Shown here piece after piece: positions 42,748 to 54,795 of a DNA stretch of 64,000 bases. The stretch covers positions 186,001 to 250,000 of the forward strand of contig CALYLX010000100.1 of the NCBI GenBank assembly GCA_944990035.1. Reading direction: 5' to 3'. The position numbers and the translations under genes were made by a program. The notes beneath the pieces are model-generated. The model saw nothing but the letters and a program-made list of their open reading frames with translations, was not told where the DNA came from and did not search any database. The stretch is from Clitopilus passeckerianus. Its lineage: Eukaryota; Basidiomycota; Agaricomycetes; Agaricales; Entolomataceae. The stretch's first letter is position 1; every line of letters starts with the position of its first letter.

Positions 42748-45700
42748 ATGGCCGCTTCCTCACCGACAATCCAACCCCCATCGTTCAGAATGTCGTCGCC
42801 ATCGTTGAACTCGCCTGTCATCGTACAGTCGCCCAGCTTTTCGCCAGCATCACCGGTACCAAGCACTTCAGCGAATACCATCGTCATCCCGGGGAAATCT
42901 ATCCTGAAAAGGCCGCCTCCGCCACCACCGACTTTACTTTCCCGAATTACGAGATTCTTGCCTACGACCCCGACGACACCTACCTCTGGCAATGGTGGAG
43001 GCAATGATGAGGAGAAGCAGAAGCCGTTGAAGAGAGCACACTTCATCTTGCCTGAGCTTGTGACGGTGTATCCGATCTCGAGTTCGAATCCTCCAAGCAC
43101 ACCGACACTCAAGGAGGAAAAGCGACAGGTCGAAGAAAGGGAGAAGGAAAGGAGGTGGAAAGTCGTCAGAAGCAATTCGATTTCCCAGCTCAGCTCTCCA
43201 ACTTTGAGTCGACCTGGCACCCCTGGAAGCACAACCAGCTCTGGTTCTGCAGCGGGTGGAGGGAGCAGTATAGGAGGAGGTGGGAGTACCGCTGGAGGAT
43301 CCACGGAGGTCAAGGACATGAAAGATGAAGATCTGTGGTGGAGCATGGACAAAGTCGAGTCATTCTTCAAGGAGTGCTGCGAGGGTTGCGATGAGCCACC
43401 GGATAAGGCCATAAGTGCTGCGTTCAAGGTATGACTATATCTTGCAAATCCGAACTACGTTTGGCATGCTAATTGTACCTAATAACAGAATGCCAACCCC
43501 AACCATCCTCGTTCGGTGGATTTCTCGGGTGTCCAGCTGACGTATGCTTCTGCTGGCATTCTAGCCGACGTCCTAGCTATTGAGTGGGGACTGCGGAAGG
43601 TTGTCTTCAGGGAATGCGACCTGGACGAGCTGGTATGTCCGTTTAACCATCATGAAATAACAATGATTGACCTTAGCCATCCATTTCTCTGCAGACACTG
43701 AAGCCGATCCTGCATTCATTGCTGATCCCCAACTCCTTACATTTCCTTTCGGTGGCTTCAAATAGAAGACTCAAGACCCCGGCTTTTAGATTAATTGGAG
43801 CTTTCGTTGAGAAGGTATGAATGTTTTGGCCCCAGATGCACCTAATTCATCGTTTACTGATGGTTTACACTATAGTCAGTTACGATACAGTTCCTCGACC
43901 TCTCTCAGAATACCCTGGATAAGAAGAGCGTAGATTATATCTGCGCCGCATTTAAACCCTTCGCTGCCGATAATGCCAACGACAATGACGGAAAGGACGC
44001 AAAGTACCAAGGACTGGCGTCACTGAGACTCGACGACTGCCAGCTACGGCCAAATGCTCTTGAAGCTTTGTGTGAGCAACAGCTTCTTCCCCACGTTGAA
44101 TCACCTTTTCTGACGTTTCTACTTTCCACAGCACGAGCAGTCCGAACTTCATCTCTTTGCAACATCTCCTTGCGCCACAACAGAATTTCAGGGACAGGCT
44201 GCGTTGCGCTGGCACTCATGATTAGAGACTATCCAGACGTCGTACCTTCTGGTCTCTCGCTACCGCCATCGCTCATGAGTCCGACACCAAGCATGAGTGG
44301 CACACCCACCTCATCTGTGACCTCATCACCGGCCTCATCGATCATGTCCCTTCCGCCAATGAATGCTGGCCCTGGCCCTCTGGGACAAGTCCCACCACCG
44401 CTCAACCTGTCTTCACCCCCTCCCACGCCGAACACGCAGGTGACGCCGCAGAGTGCACCAGCAAGGCAGAGTTCTGGCCCTCCTGCGCCTCCACCTAGGC
44501 ACCCAACCACTCAACCAGTTCAAACCACGTATACACCCTACGTCCCCCGTGCCCGACGAGGCGCAGGTACCCCATCCACCGCCGGTGCTGCTCCCCACTC
44601 CGCAAGAGGCGCAGCTCATAACCTGCCCAACCCCCTCTCAGCAATGGGCCAACCAGTACCTATAATCTCCACCTCTGCTCAAGGTGGTGTCACGACACGG
44701 CATACAATCCACCAACAACAGCAACAACAGCAACAGCCGCACTCCGCTGCACCCACCACGGGTGCGTTCGGATTTGGAGGCGGGCTTGGGGGTGGGAAGT
44801 TGGAGCAGGGCTTGAGCAGTGGGTTGAGTCGGTTGCAGGGGTTCGCTGCGAGTAAGGTCAAGGCGGCGAGGGAGTTCCAGGCTGGTCAACAACAACTTCA
44901 GCAGCAGGGCCAAGGGTATACCCCCAGCCACGGCCACACGTCCTCTGTCTCCCAGTCAACTATCAATGCGACCGGACATACGTATACGCCGTATTCTCCT
45001 GCTGCTTCGCCGCATCAGCAGCAGCAGGTGCAGAGTCAGGCTCAGTCGAAATATGAGCAAGGACCAAGTGCGGCGTTGTTGGATAAGGTTAGGGCGTTGG
45101 ATGCGTTGCCGAGGATTGGGGCGTTGAGGACGTTGGATTTGAAGGGGAATGATTTGAGGGTGGGTGTTGGATTCTTCGTTGTGTTTTCGTTTTTCTTGGT
45201 TTTGGTGGTTTCCACCTAGGGTTAGGGTTAGGGTTTGAACTTTCCTCAAGTCCTCCTTTCCTTCCTCTTCTTATTCTTGTTTGCTCGTATTTTGGCTTTG
45301 CGGTTGCTGATCACTGTCTTTTCAGAATGGCATTACTTACATTGCCCAAGTGCTGAAACGCAACCGAACGCTCAAGGTTCTCAATCTGAGTGAGAACAAG
45401 CTTGATGTGCAATGCTTGGTCTCTATCGCCGAGGCTTTGGTATGCCTATCGTACTCTTCATCGTTTGAATTGCTCTGATATGACTTGGATCACAGAAATA
45501 CAATTCCTGTCTGGAGACACTTGATCTAAGCAAGAACCCATGCTCAGGACCCGGTTTAGAAGGGGTGCGTATACATTTGAAGGTGTTCTTGTTCTAGCTC
45601 ACTGACGCCTTTCCTCGCCCATCCTAGATCCAATCTCTCCGTACCGCATTTACCCTCAACACCGCCCTCAAACGTCTATTCCTCTCCTCAACCTCTCTCA

Positions 45701-47455
45701 CATCACTCGGCGCCATCTCGCTTGCAGAATTCCTACCCGAGAGCAGCAGCTTGCTGTATCTGGACCTCACTGAGAACAAGCTCGACCTCGCAGGCGTCAT
45801 GGCCCTCAATGAAGGTCTGAAGAAGAACTGGGTAATCAGGTGCCTAGACGTGAGCGTTCCGCCTGGGGATGAGAAGTTTGCTCGGTACACTTGTTTCCTT
45901 TGCCTAATGTGTCCATGGAGCTGACTTTGGCCCGTTGCAGATGCTGCCGAGAAATTTTGAATACGTGTATTAGGAACACGGAGGAAGCGGAGAAGAACCA
46001 CAGGATGGCTGCCACGGCTGCTGCAAATGGCGTTCTGCTGTCAGACGGGAAGGCTGGTGCCGGAAAGCCAGACAGTGGTCGTGGTTTGGGCAAGGGTGTT
46101 TGGGGCATGATTGAGGCCAGCAAACTTGCGAAAGGCGTCAAGCTGGGAGAATCAGAAGAGGTTTGTAGTCCATGAATCAGCTGTCCTGACAGAGACTGAC
46201 AACCATGCAGGATGAAGCAACCGTGCTTGTTCGCGTTCACGGATGCATTTCTCGGATGCAAAATTTCATCACCTCATGTGCAAATGGAAATACCACCCCT
46301 CTGCTATCACCTATGACGCCTTCTATCATGACACCAACGACGCCTGTACCCCGCAGCTCAAAGATCGCTAAAGGCCAGACACACGCCCAGACGGTGGAAG
46401 ATCTCAAGTCCACCGCGAAGGGACTCGTCACAGAACTCGGCAACGTCATACAAAAGACGGAAGATCCCACCGAAATGGAGGAATTATTCGAGTTGAACGA
46501 TCAACTCACAGAGCTCCTATCCGAAATATCGTCTCTCCCTCCTCCAGCTGCGCCTTCCGCTCCAAGGACCCCAACTATGGCGACGACACCCATCACTGTC
46601 TCGGCACCGACTCCAGGCAGCGGCCGCCCAGCAAATCTGACCTTGCAAGGACTGGGAATTCAGTTCAATAATTCACCTAAGCCCAACGGAGCAGGACCAA
46701 ATGGAACACCCGGTTACGTTCAGGTTGATGGGGAGGATACACCAACGACTCCCAGAATCGACAAGGGGAAAGCTAGGGCAGATCCCGAGCCGGAGGAGCA
46801 TGAAAGGGTGTTGAGTCCTACAGCCGCCCTCATAGGAGGCGACGAGGAGGATAGTGACGACAGTGGGCCGGAAGAATACTTCCCTGCGGAAGATGTCGCA
46901 AACCCCACTCATAGGTCGAAGAATTGGGTGGAAGAAGAGGGCGAAGTTTTCAGGAAAGGGAATGTGCTCCTGGGACCAGAGGAGATGGAGAGCGAGTTTG
47001 CTGGAGAAGAATTGAGAAAAGAGGTTGGTGCTCATTTTGTACGTTCCTATAATTCCCGTAGCTGACCGTTACTTTTCCAGCTTCTTGAAGCAATGGTAGA
47101 ACGCCCACCTCCCCGCTCGTTGACCGACGAGTTCGGTATTGAGGCACAACAAGCTCCTCTTTCCCCTTCTCAGCAAGACTTCCCTGAGCAATCAGGGAGC
47201 GTACCTGCATCCCCAACGACTGAGGTTAAACCGGCTCCGAAGCCTTACATCAAACGAAGGTCGTCAAACAGCTCAATCATGAGCGTCTTGTCCAACCATT
47301 CTACCTCAGGATCTCCGGTCGTCGGCGCTCCCACTGCTGGTCAAGGAGTCGGGAATGGAGAGACATTAGCCAATGCCTCACCTGGATCAAACCTCCAACC
47401 ATCGTTGACAAGAATCAGACCAGGAGAGCCTACTATCAGTGAAGAGCCTCAATAG
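42748..47455 (+). CDS. Large leucine-rich-repeat (RNI-like) protein, PPP1R37-like
   Basis: Likely intracellular scaffold. Exons: 42748-43428, 43489-43632, 43695-43814, 43876-44071, 44132-45159, 45326-45439, 45496-45564, 45628-45884, 45941-46160, 46211-47038 and 47081-47455, giving about 1343 residues. The disordered N-terminus has GKSILKRPPPPPP and KRAHFILPE (residues 95-103), which resembles the RVxF phosphatase-docking site of PPP1R37-type proteins, although Val is replaced by Ala. RNI-type LRRs follow (FLDLSQNTLD, SLRLDDCQL, NISLRHNRISGTG). A Pro/Ser/Gln-rich insert (about 415-700) interrupts them, and they resume as TLDLKGNDLR, LNLSENKLD and YLDLTENKLD. The C-terminus has a short helical region and acidic and Ser-rich stretches. 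The donor at 47039 could instead be 47024. A PP1-regulator role is inferred. Confidence 0.85.
45217..45235 (+). repeat. Interstitial telomere-type repeat inside an intron
   Basis: Three tandem TAGGGT units (the TTAGGG fungal telomere repeat) lie inside the intron 45160-45325, which at 166 nt is the longest of this gene. Confidence 0.8.
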
Positions 47456-48077
47456 AGGCGTTCATGGGGGAAGGCTACAGCATTTAGCGAAGGGAGATAG
47501 CATTATACCTGTTTGGTTTTACTGGTAGAGTTTACTAATGATGTTTGTCGTACATTCTAATTTCATTCATCGCTTCACGCGGATTCCAATACGTTACAAT
47601 TGATTAGTCTGGAAAAGTAGACCCACTAAGCGTGAGCCTGTTGGAGCTTTGGAGGCTCATGTCTATGGAGCGGCCACATAGAAAGGCCAAAGTTAACCGT
47701 ATAAAATGGCGGGGCCGATGTTGAGGTCCAAATCTGCGCTCATGTGAGGGGAGTCAAGATAGTCACATCTCGTGGCCATGCCTGGGTTATCCAACGCCAG
47801 ATGAAGTCAACAGACACCAATCCCGTTATTCTGTGCCTCAGATAGATAAGTTTCTGCAGCATCCACTGAGAGTTTCAGCCAGCCAGGTGCCTGGGCCCCT
47901 CAAGTCACAATTACAGGTTTGCGATCCCATCGTGTCCAAATAAATGCTTTCGGGAACCACTCCAAAAACATAACTCATGGAGAACTCCAAACATGTAGAG
48001 ACCTAGATGGTTGTTATGCAGATGATGCGACCGGTGGCCAGCCCGAGATATGAGCCAAGATATCAACATTTGTTCCC
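47456..48077. other. 3' flanks of convergent genes; start of duplicated block
   Basis: Separates the LRR gene (+) from the F-box gene (-). From 47658 onward it belongs to the 2-kb duplicated block. No additional gene was seen. Confidence 0.5.
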
Positions 48078-49683
48078 CTATGTCAACGACAGTTCCCATA
48101 CATCCATGACCTTCCGATGTTTCCAATACATCTCGCAAACCAACATGCCTTCAGCTGCTGACCTGCCTCCAAATCCTATTATCTTGACACTAGGGAACAC
48201 TTCCCTTAACCGAGGAAGAATTTTCCGTTGCTCTTCGACCTTAGGAGAGTCGAAGGAAACGATAGGCTTATATAGAAACGTCCTCGTGTCGAAGTAAAGT
48301 TTGGAAATGGGTAAGCTCGAGAGATCTTTGTTGGTCAGGTCGTTTACCATCTGTGAATATGTCCGTGAGACGCATCCAATCTCGCAGTTTGGTCGCTTAC
48401 ATGTTCCAGGTTATCCCATACGATCCTATTCCTGTTACTATCAACCAGAGTCAACTCCTGTAAGCCGGTGCAGACGTCTCCGAAGCTGAACGCGACAAAG
48501 ACGTTCGCCGGAACTATAAGGACCCGCAAATTCCTTGCTGGTGTTTGCAAGAAGGGGATATTTGGCTCAGCGGGATCTTCACGATAAGGGGAGCAGATTT
48601 TGAGTGTGACGAGGGATGATACAGGCTCGGCCGACATAACGGCTGGGTCGCAAGATAGGGATTGCACAGGAGGAAGAGACATCTCCCAGGTCCTCGGAAG
48701 TGGACTAGGGCTGACGGCGAAGATGGTCAGGCTCTTCAGCTGCCTGAGTTGGCTGAGGACAGCCCACACGTTCGGATCGTCGATTATGTTGTCTATGCTC
48801 AGGTGCCGCAGAAGATGATTGCCTCGATGAAGTGGTAATGATATCAATTCGTCGTCTTCGGAATGATGGAATTGTATCAAAGAAAGGCTTAGCTCCTCCA
48901 CTTCAGGTCCAATATAGTCATAGAAAGCTTTGAGGTTCCGGTCGGTATGGTCCATTGAGGCGCAAAAACCGAACTTGCGCAGTCGGAGTTTGCTCACTAA
49001 GTTTGTGCGTATTCCTTGCGAGAAAGTACACCCAACGATGTCGAGTGACCTAAGCCCCTCGAGTGATATCAACTGGCGGAACAGCTGGCGGTCAATGTCA
49101 ATCCAGGACAGCTTGAGCTTATGCAAGTTACGCATGCGAGTGATTGCACGACCAAACGTGGCGAGCAGAAGGGGATCGCGCCGATGGAAGTTGTTCAACG
49201 TGCAAGCCCTGACTATGTCAAGCACTGAGGATCCTGGCCCGTTGGCTCGTTGGCGAGATATCATACGGCATAGTCCGAGTCCCTGTTTGTTGGCAAAGCC
49301 TGGTCTACATTCATCGATGTGGAGGGTTTGCAAAAGGCGTTTTGACGCTAAATTGTAGAAGAGTCGACATACAAACATGAGATTCCTGAGGGATTCTCGA
49401 TTAGCCAACCAGTCGGGAGTGTCTTCGATGTCGAAGAGGCCAAAGATTTCGAAGTATATGTCTTCGGACAGAGTTGTTAAAGGTAAGCCTGTCGACGTCG
49501 ACATCCGGGATGGCACTATGTTGCAGGCAATCTGTGGTGAGGAAAGGAATCTCGGGCGGTTGAAATAGACATACCATTTGATTTGATGACTACAAGACCT
49601 CTCCTGGAGGAGTTTGTTGTCTTCGAGCCTTGCATGATGACGGTCGTTTGAAGCAGGGATGATACAAATTGATCAGATCATTT
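47658..49683. repeat. Segmental duplication, unit 1
   Basis: About 2.03 kb that recurs in direct orientation at about 50764-52811. The non-coding 3' flank is closely similar (starting CATGTCTATGGAGCGGCC in both), the F-box genes inside are paralogous over full length, and similarity fades about 45-50 nt upstream of the start codons (GTTTGAAGCAG...AGATCAT). Confidence 0.85.
48078..49635 (-). CDS. F-box protein, subfamily B copy 4
   Basis: Exons: 49635-49575, 49515-48401 and 48350-48078 (introns 59 and 50 nt), giving 482 residues. Exon 1 encodes MQGSKTTNSSRRGLVVIKSN; exon 2 opens VPSRMSTSTGLPLTTL, then the F-box EDIYFEIFGLFDIE and CRLFYNLASKRL. The LRR-like body is followed, as in all B copies, by an exon starting MVNDLTNKDLSSLP and ending VWELSLT. 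Intron positions and phases match the plus-strand array 20 kb away, so this copy was dispersed from or to it. It lies in duplicated unit 1. Predicted SCF adaptor; target unknown. Confidence 0.85.
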
Positions 49684-50340
49684 TAGCTTTATCCTTGCTT
49701 TATCTTGGGCTTTTTAAGCTACGTAAACCACCAGGCCCTCAAGGCCTCACTGACTAAAGGGAAAGCTATGTATTATTATCCGTTCAGTTTTCCGCTCGAA
49801 AGAAATATCCATATCTCAGGAGCTCGAGGGAATTAAATGACATGCTGGAGGCAATGAATGGTAACATGTGTCCTCCTATTGCTCCTATTGTCGCTCGGAA
49901 CACGTGCTTTGTATCTCAGGCCTCGAGAGGGATTGAAGCTTTTATAATTCCACCCAACAACACTCAAACCTGCACTTGTCGAGCTACCAATCAACTCATA
50001 TGGTCCACCTGGTAACTTTCACAACACCAAGATGCAGGCCCCAGGATGCGCCTGCACCCCTTTCGTCAGGAACTACTGATTAATTTTTAAAAAACAAGGA
50101 GGTTAATCATGACCAATGATGAGTTCATCCTAGGTGAATGTGTTCTGGCTCCTTCTTGCTACCAGCACTCAAGTTATTCTAGTAACCACCTATGTATGGC
50201 ACTATATACACCCGATGAGATTATTCTGCGCTCACTGTCTTGAGAAGCACATTAAACTAGGAATTCTGCATACGTACTGGCATCTTGGGTCTCCCATATC
50301 GTTCCCTGTCATATGGCCTGTACTTTCTTTTTAGACTGAC
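49684..50340. other. Intergenic spacer between duplicated units
   Basis: AT-rich; includes a TATA-like CTATATACA near 50200. No gene recognised; the downstream end meets the lectin relic. Confidence 0.45.
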
Positions 50341-50758
50341 CTTCGTTCCCTGGGCGTCATCCACAGCAACGAGCTCAGCGCCGTCAGTTGTAGCCAATCT
50401 AAACCGAGCAATTATGTCTCCGAAGCATACATCAAACAAGACGGCATGCAAACCTGATAGTCGACCCAGGAGGGTTCGTCGTTGCTTCGTTAGTCCAATT
50501 ATATGGCTGAGAGGCAACAACAAGGGTGGTACCCTCCGCAGGTGGCCGAGCACTAGGGGCTAGATACGTTCCAGACTTGACGTTCTTGACTGCCACTGTG
50601 GTGGCACCATAGTCGGCAGAAACGAGTTCCCACCGTATGAGCAAGATTAATTCCGGCGCTGGCTAGCACCCAACAGAAGATTCTAACACGTACCTCCTGA
50701 TTAGTGCCGCCAGTTGGATTCCACGTAATAACTGGAAGAACAACATGAACGAGTGATC
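50341..50758 (-). pseudogene. Truncated beta-trefoil (ricin B-type) lectin relic
   Basis: Annotated as a broken lectin-like gene. Minus-strand peptides have the beta-trefoil pattern: VITWNPTGGTNQE, then WELVSADYG, VKNVKSGTYLAPSA, VVASQPYNW and, across an intron 50399-50453, STIRLATTDGAELVAVDDAQ. The first intron after TNQE (GTACGT donor) has no AG immediately before WELV (the bases are GG), so that acceptor appears lost. Upstream, the gene stops abruptly where duplicated unit 2 begins (about 50764), so the N-terminal part is missing. Carbohydrate binding is the family role; this copy is probably dead. Confidence 0.6.
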
Positions 50759-50763
50759 CCCTC

Positions 50764-52811
50764 CATGTCTATGGAGCGGCCACATAGGAAGGCCAGTTAA
50801 CCGTATAAGATGGCGGGGCCCGACGTTGAGGTCTAAATCTGCGCTCATGTGAGGGGAGTCAAGATAATCACATCTCGTGGCCATGCCTGGGTTATCCACC
50901 GCCATATGAAGTCAACAGCCACCAATCCCGTTACTCTATGCCGCAGATAGATGAGCTTCTGCAGCATCCACTGAGAGTTTCGGCCAGCCAGGTGCTTGGG
51001 TCCCTCAAGGTACAATTACAGGTTTGCGATCCCATCGTGTCCAAATAAAATGCTTTCGGGAACCACCCCAATAACATAACTCATTGAGACCAAACATGTA
51101 GAGATCTGGACGGTTGTTATACACATGATGCGACCGGTGGTTAACTCGAGATATGAGCCAAGATATCAGCATTTGTCCCCTATGTCAACGAGAGTTCCCA
51201 TACATCCAGGACCTTCCGATGTTTCCAATACATCATGCAGACCAATACCTCTCTGCCGGCGAGTCCTGATCTTTTTCCAAAACCTATTGTCTGAACCCTT
51301 GGTAATGCTTCCCTTAACCTGGGAAGGATCTTCCGTTGCTCTTCGACCTCGGCAGAGTCGAAGAAAACCATCATAGTAGGCGAAACCCTAAAGGTCCTTA
51401 TCTCAAAGTGGAGTTTGGAGATAGGTAGGCTCGAGAGGCCTCTCTTGGGCAGATCGTTCACCATCTGTGAATATGTCAGTGAGACCCATCCGATCTCAGA
51501 GATAAATTGCTTACATCTTCCAGGTCCTTCCATTCGAGCCAAGGCCTTTCATTCTCAGTAAGACTTAGCTCCTGCAAGTTGGGGCATAAGACTCCGAGGT
51601 TGTATTTAAAGAAGACGTTCGCTGGAACTATCAGAGCCCGCAAATTCCTTGATAGTTGTATGAAACGGGTATCCAGTCCACGGTAAAGATCTTTAGGCCG
51701 ACGAAAGAGTTCGAGTGTGACGAGGGATGATATCGGTTCAGCCGACAAATCGGCTGGGTAGATACGCAGGGCTTCGACGGGAGGAAGAGATACCTCCCAG
51801 GTCCTCGGGCGTGGATTGAGGTCGATGATGAAGATGGTCAGGCTCTTCAACTGTTTGAGTTGGCTGAGGACGGTCCACACGTTCGGATCGTCCATTATAT
51901 AGGCTATTTCCAGGTGCCGCAAAAACTGATTGCCTCGATGAAGTGGTAATATCGATTCCAAATGGTCGTCGTCGTCATGGGAATGATGAAATTGTATCCT
52001 GTGAAGGCTTAGCTTCTCCACTAGAGGCCCAATATAGGCATAGAAAGTCTTAATATCCTGGTCGGTATTGAACTTGGTGTCGTCGAAACGAAACTTGCGT
52101 AGTCGTAGTTTGGAGACAGAGTTTATCGGTACTCCCTGCGAGAAAGAAACGAAAGCGATGTCGAGTGATCTAAGCCCCTCAAGTGCTACCAACTTTTGAA
52201 ATAGTTGGCGATCGATATCGATGTGAACCAGCTTGAGCGTGTGCAAGTTATGCATGCGAGCGATTACACGATCAAACATGGCAAGCAAAAGGGAATCGCG
52301 CCGACGAAAGCGGCTCAACGTGCAGTCCCTGACTGAGTCGTAAACAGATGATTCCCCGTTTTCTCGATGGCGGGATATCATACGGCAGAGCCCAAGTCCC
52401 CGTTTTTGGGAAAATGGTCTATCTTCGGTGATGTAGAGGTGTTGCAAACGGTGTTCTGACGCCAAGTTGTAGAAGAGTCGACAAACAAACATGAGTTTAA
52501 TGAGGGACAGCTGATTTGAGCACCGGTTGGAAGGATCTATAATGCTGAAGAAGCCAAAGATTTCCAAGTATATTTCTTCGGGCAGAGTGCTCAAAGGTAG
52601 GCCCGTAGACGTCGAGATCCGGGATGGCACTATGTCAGGCAAGTTGTGGTGAGCAAAGCAGGCCTGGGCGAGTAAACCAGCCATACCATCTGATCTGATG
52701 ATTATGAGATCCTCAGATGGTTCAGGCAAGACTCTCCTGGAGGTGTTTGTCATCTTCGAGCCTCGTATCATGGTGGTTTGAAGCAGAAATGGTTTGGAAT
52801 TGATTAGATCA
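50764..52811. repeat. Segmental duplication, unit 2
   Basis: Direct repeat of unit 1 (47658-49683), offset by about 3.1 kb. It contains F-box B copy 5. Its left edge coincides with the truncated end of the lectin relic. Confidence 0.85.
51180..52771 (-). CDS. F-box protein, subfamily B copy 5
   Basis: Exons: 52771-52687, 52629-51515 and 51464-51180, giving 494 residues. Exon 1 encodes MIRGSKMTNTSRRVLPEPSE and IIIRSD. Exon 2 opens VPSRISTSTGLPLSTL, then the F-box PEEIYLEIFGFFSI and CRLFYNLASEHRL. Exon 3 encodes MVNDLPKRGLSSLP and ends VWELSLT. The first intron (52630-52686) is 57 nt with no stop, so retention would insert 19 residues without breaking the frame. Tandem duplicate of the gene at 48078-49635. 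Predicted SCF adaptor; target unknown. Confidence 0.85.
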
Positions 52812-54195
52812 TCTCCGAAGGCAATCAGCTTCTCTGCGCTGAGGTATAGACGATAATACTATTGATGTAGAAAAAACATTATTCAGAGTTAAGTTTCCAG
52901 AACGTGGACCCCAAGGCAGGGCACGATTAAGCTCACAATGCTGGCTACACATCCGAGTGACAATCGAGCAATCGACAGTATCTCTAAACAGGACCCAGAT
53001 GGTTATCATAGTCTCGTGCAATCAAGTCTTTTATGCGCCAAGACACAAAGTGTTCGATAGCCGGACAAGTATTCAAGATTGAATGAAGTAACACCCGCGT
53101 TGGCGTACCAGTAGTTGTAACGATCTCCATTTCTGTCTGTCTGAGGATATAACCCCAACCTCGTTACTCTATAACGCAGAGAGACGAGCTTCTGCACCAT
53201 GGACTGAGAAAGAGGTTCGGCCAGCCATGTTCACAGGTCCAGGTAGCATGTACTGTCGATGCTTCGCCTAAGTTCCTTCGGCACCAAATCAACCACAAGT
53301 TCTAGTAGCCTTGGTCTGTATTCAGTCAAAATAAAACGAAGGCGTATACCTTCCTCAAGATGCATCCTGCAATCATAGGTCGAAGCTTCAAATCCCTTTC
53401 AAGCCGCCATTAGCTTGCAACCGTCAACATGTCGATGATTTCTGCCACGGGAGTTTCGACCCAGAAGATCAAGGTTGGGCCATCTCAATCATACTATAAT
53501 TTTCGCCCCAATACAGACCGAATCCGAGTTCGTAAGACGGCAATCTGGGCGAGACGGAGGTGGTTGATGTTTAATGCTCATCTTCGTGGCGTCATATCTG
53601 AGGCTGTTCTTCATCGAGTAACCTTCAAAGTGGGCCTATGTTCTGTGGGCCGAAGCATTGTGCATAACGCATAATGCATTGCTGGTTGGAGCTTGGAAAG
53701 GCTGGCTGGGGAAGCTGAAGGCTCAAGCCGGCCAAAGGGGGTCTTCTCCATTCGGCGTATGCCGAGAGTAGTCGAGAGGTCGAGGGTTCGATTCACGCTG
53801 GTCGCAGGGCTTTTCAGAAGACAATCCCGTTTACGGGGTGGATTCTGATGCAAGAAAGGTCGTCTCTGGGCGGAATCCCGCAATAAACAACCGTTTTAGC
53901 TGAGAAAGGAACGACAACAACTAAGAATTGGAGCTCCAACAAGTACCCTATTCGCTACTGGCAAGAGCGAGGAGAAGACGCTAGATATGTGGCCAATTCC
54001 TGCGTCTGACTTTGCTCGCCGAGGATGCGAACGAACGTGTGAGTGGGATGGTGGAATTCGGGCACCTGCAAACCTCGCATCCTTGGATAAGACGCCAGGA
54101 TTCCAACATATGAGGTCTATGTCCGCATTCAACGTTCAAACTCCATTGAAGGAGACCAACTTTCCTGGAGGTCGGCACATACCGAGAGAATAGAT
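52812..54195. other. Intergenic region with a decayed third copy of the duplicated flank
   Basis: Apart from the degenerate repeat at 53155-53290 no gene was recognised. A B-box-like GGTTCGATTC occurs at 53785-53794, but no tRNA cloverleaf can be folded around it. Confidence 0.45.
53155..53290. repeat. Degenerate third copy of the F-box unit 3' flank
   Basis: The stretch CGTTACTCTATAACGCAGAG...GAGCTTCTGCACCAT...GGTTCGGCCAGCCA corresponds to CGTTACTCTATGCCGCAGAT...GAGCTTCTGCAGCAT...TTTCGGCCAGCCA in unit 2 (about 50930-50991), in the same orientation. No F-box coding sequence follows, so it is a leftover of a further duplication. Confidence 0.6.
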
Positions 54196-54430
54196 ATGTT
54201 CTCCGAGTTCAATTGGCTCGCAGCTTGCCTTCTGGCCCAGGTAGCTCTGGGCGTTCTAGCCAAAACAGCAAATTGTTACGTTATTCGTACACAGAGTCTA
54301 ATAGTGAGACATCGGAGAGAAGCCCCCTCGTGGTAGATAAGACGGTCAGCCCATTGACTTCGGGCAGAAATACTTCAGAGAACACTGCTATCAGCCAGTC
54401 AGGACAGTTCCGGGCTATTGCCGTAGGTGA
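54196..54430 (+). CDS. Candidate small secreted protein
   Basis: Tentative. Exons 54196-54303 and 54368-54430 (64-nt intron GTGAGA...CAG, phase 0) would encode 56 residues. The first 22 or so, MFSEFNWLAACLLAQVALGV, form a good signal peptide, and the short mature part contains three cysteines (NCYVIRT, REHCYQP, GYCRR). No family recognised, no paralog in the window. It could be chance: only the signal-like hydrophobic stretch and a canonical intron support it. Confidence 0.3.
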
Positions 54431-54795
54431 AAAGCAGGTCGTGTGATCAAAACAGACGTAGAATTCTGACTTCTAGGAAATCCCCAAGCCTGTTCTAGGA
54501 GACGCCCTCTTTAAAAAGTCTGAGTGCATATCCAGCATATTACAAACGTGCGTAGGAGTGGGAGTTTCCACAAGTTTTTAGTGAGGATGTTAGAAAGAGC
54601 CAAGCGAATTCATGGGCACGCGACCAAAACTCCAAAAAGTCCGACAAAACAGTCGATCAGGTACTCCTCCTACCGTGGTAAACCTTGTCATACCCAACCT
54701 CTTAACCGTCCCTCATCTGCATACGGCCAGCTCTGCTGCTGAAATCCCTCAAAGCATTGATAGGAGCTTCGAGAACGGCACGTTGAGCGACCATC
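54431..54795. other. Intergenic, upstream of the carboxypeptidase-like gene
   Basis: No gene recognised; presumably the promoter region of the M14 family gene. Confidence 0.5.

Noticed and set aside
53785..53794. tRNA B-box-like GGTTCGATTC
   Set aside because: The flanking bases do not form a T-stem (two of five pairs mismatch) and no acceptor stem or correctly spaced A box is present.
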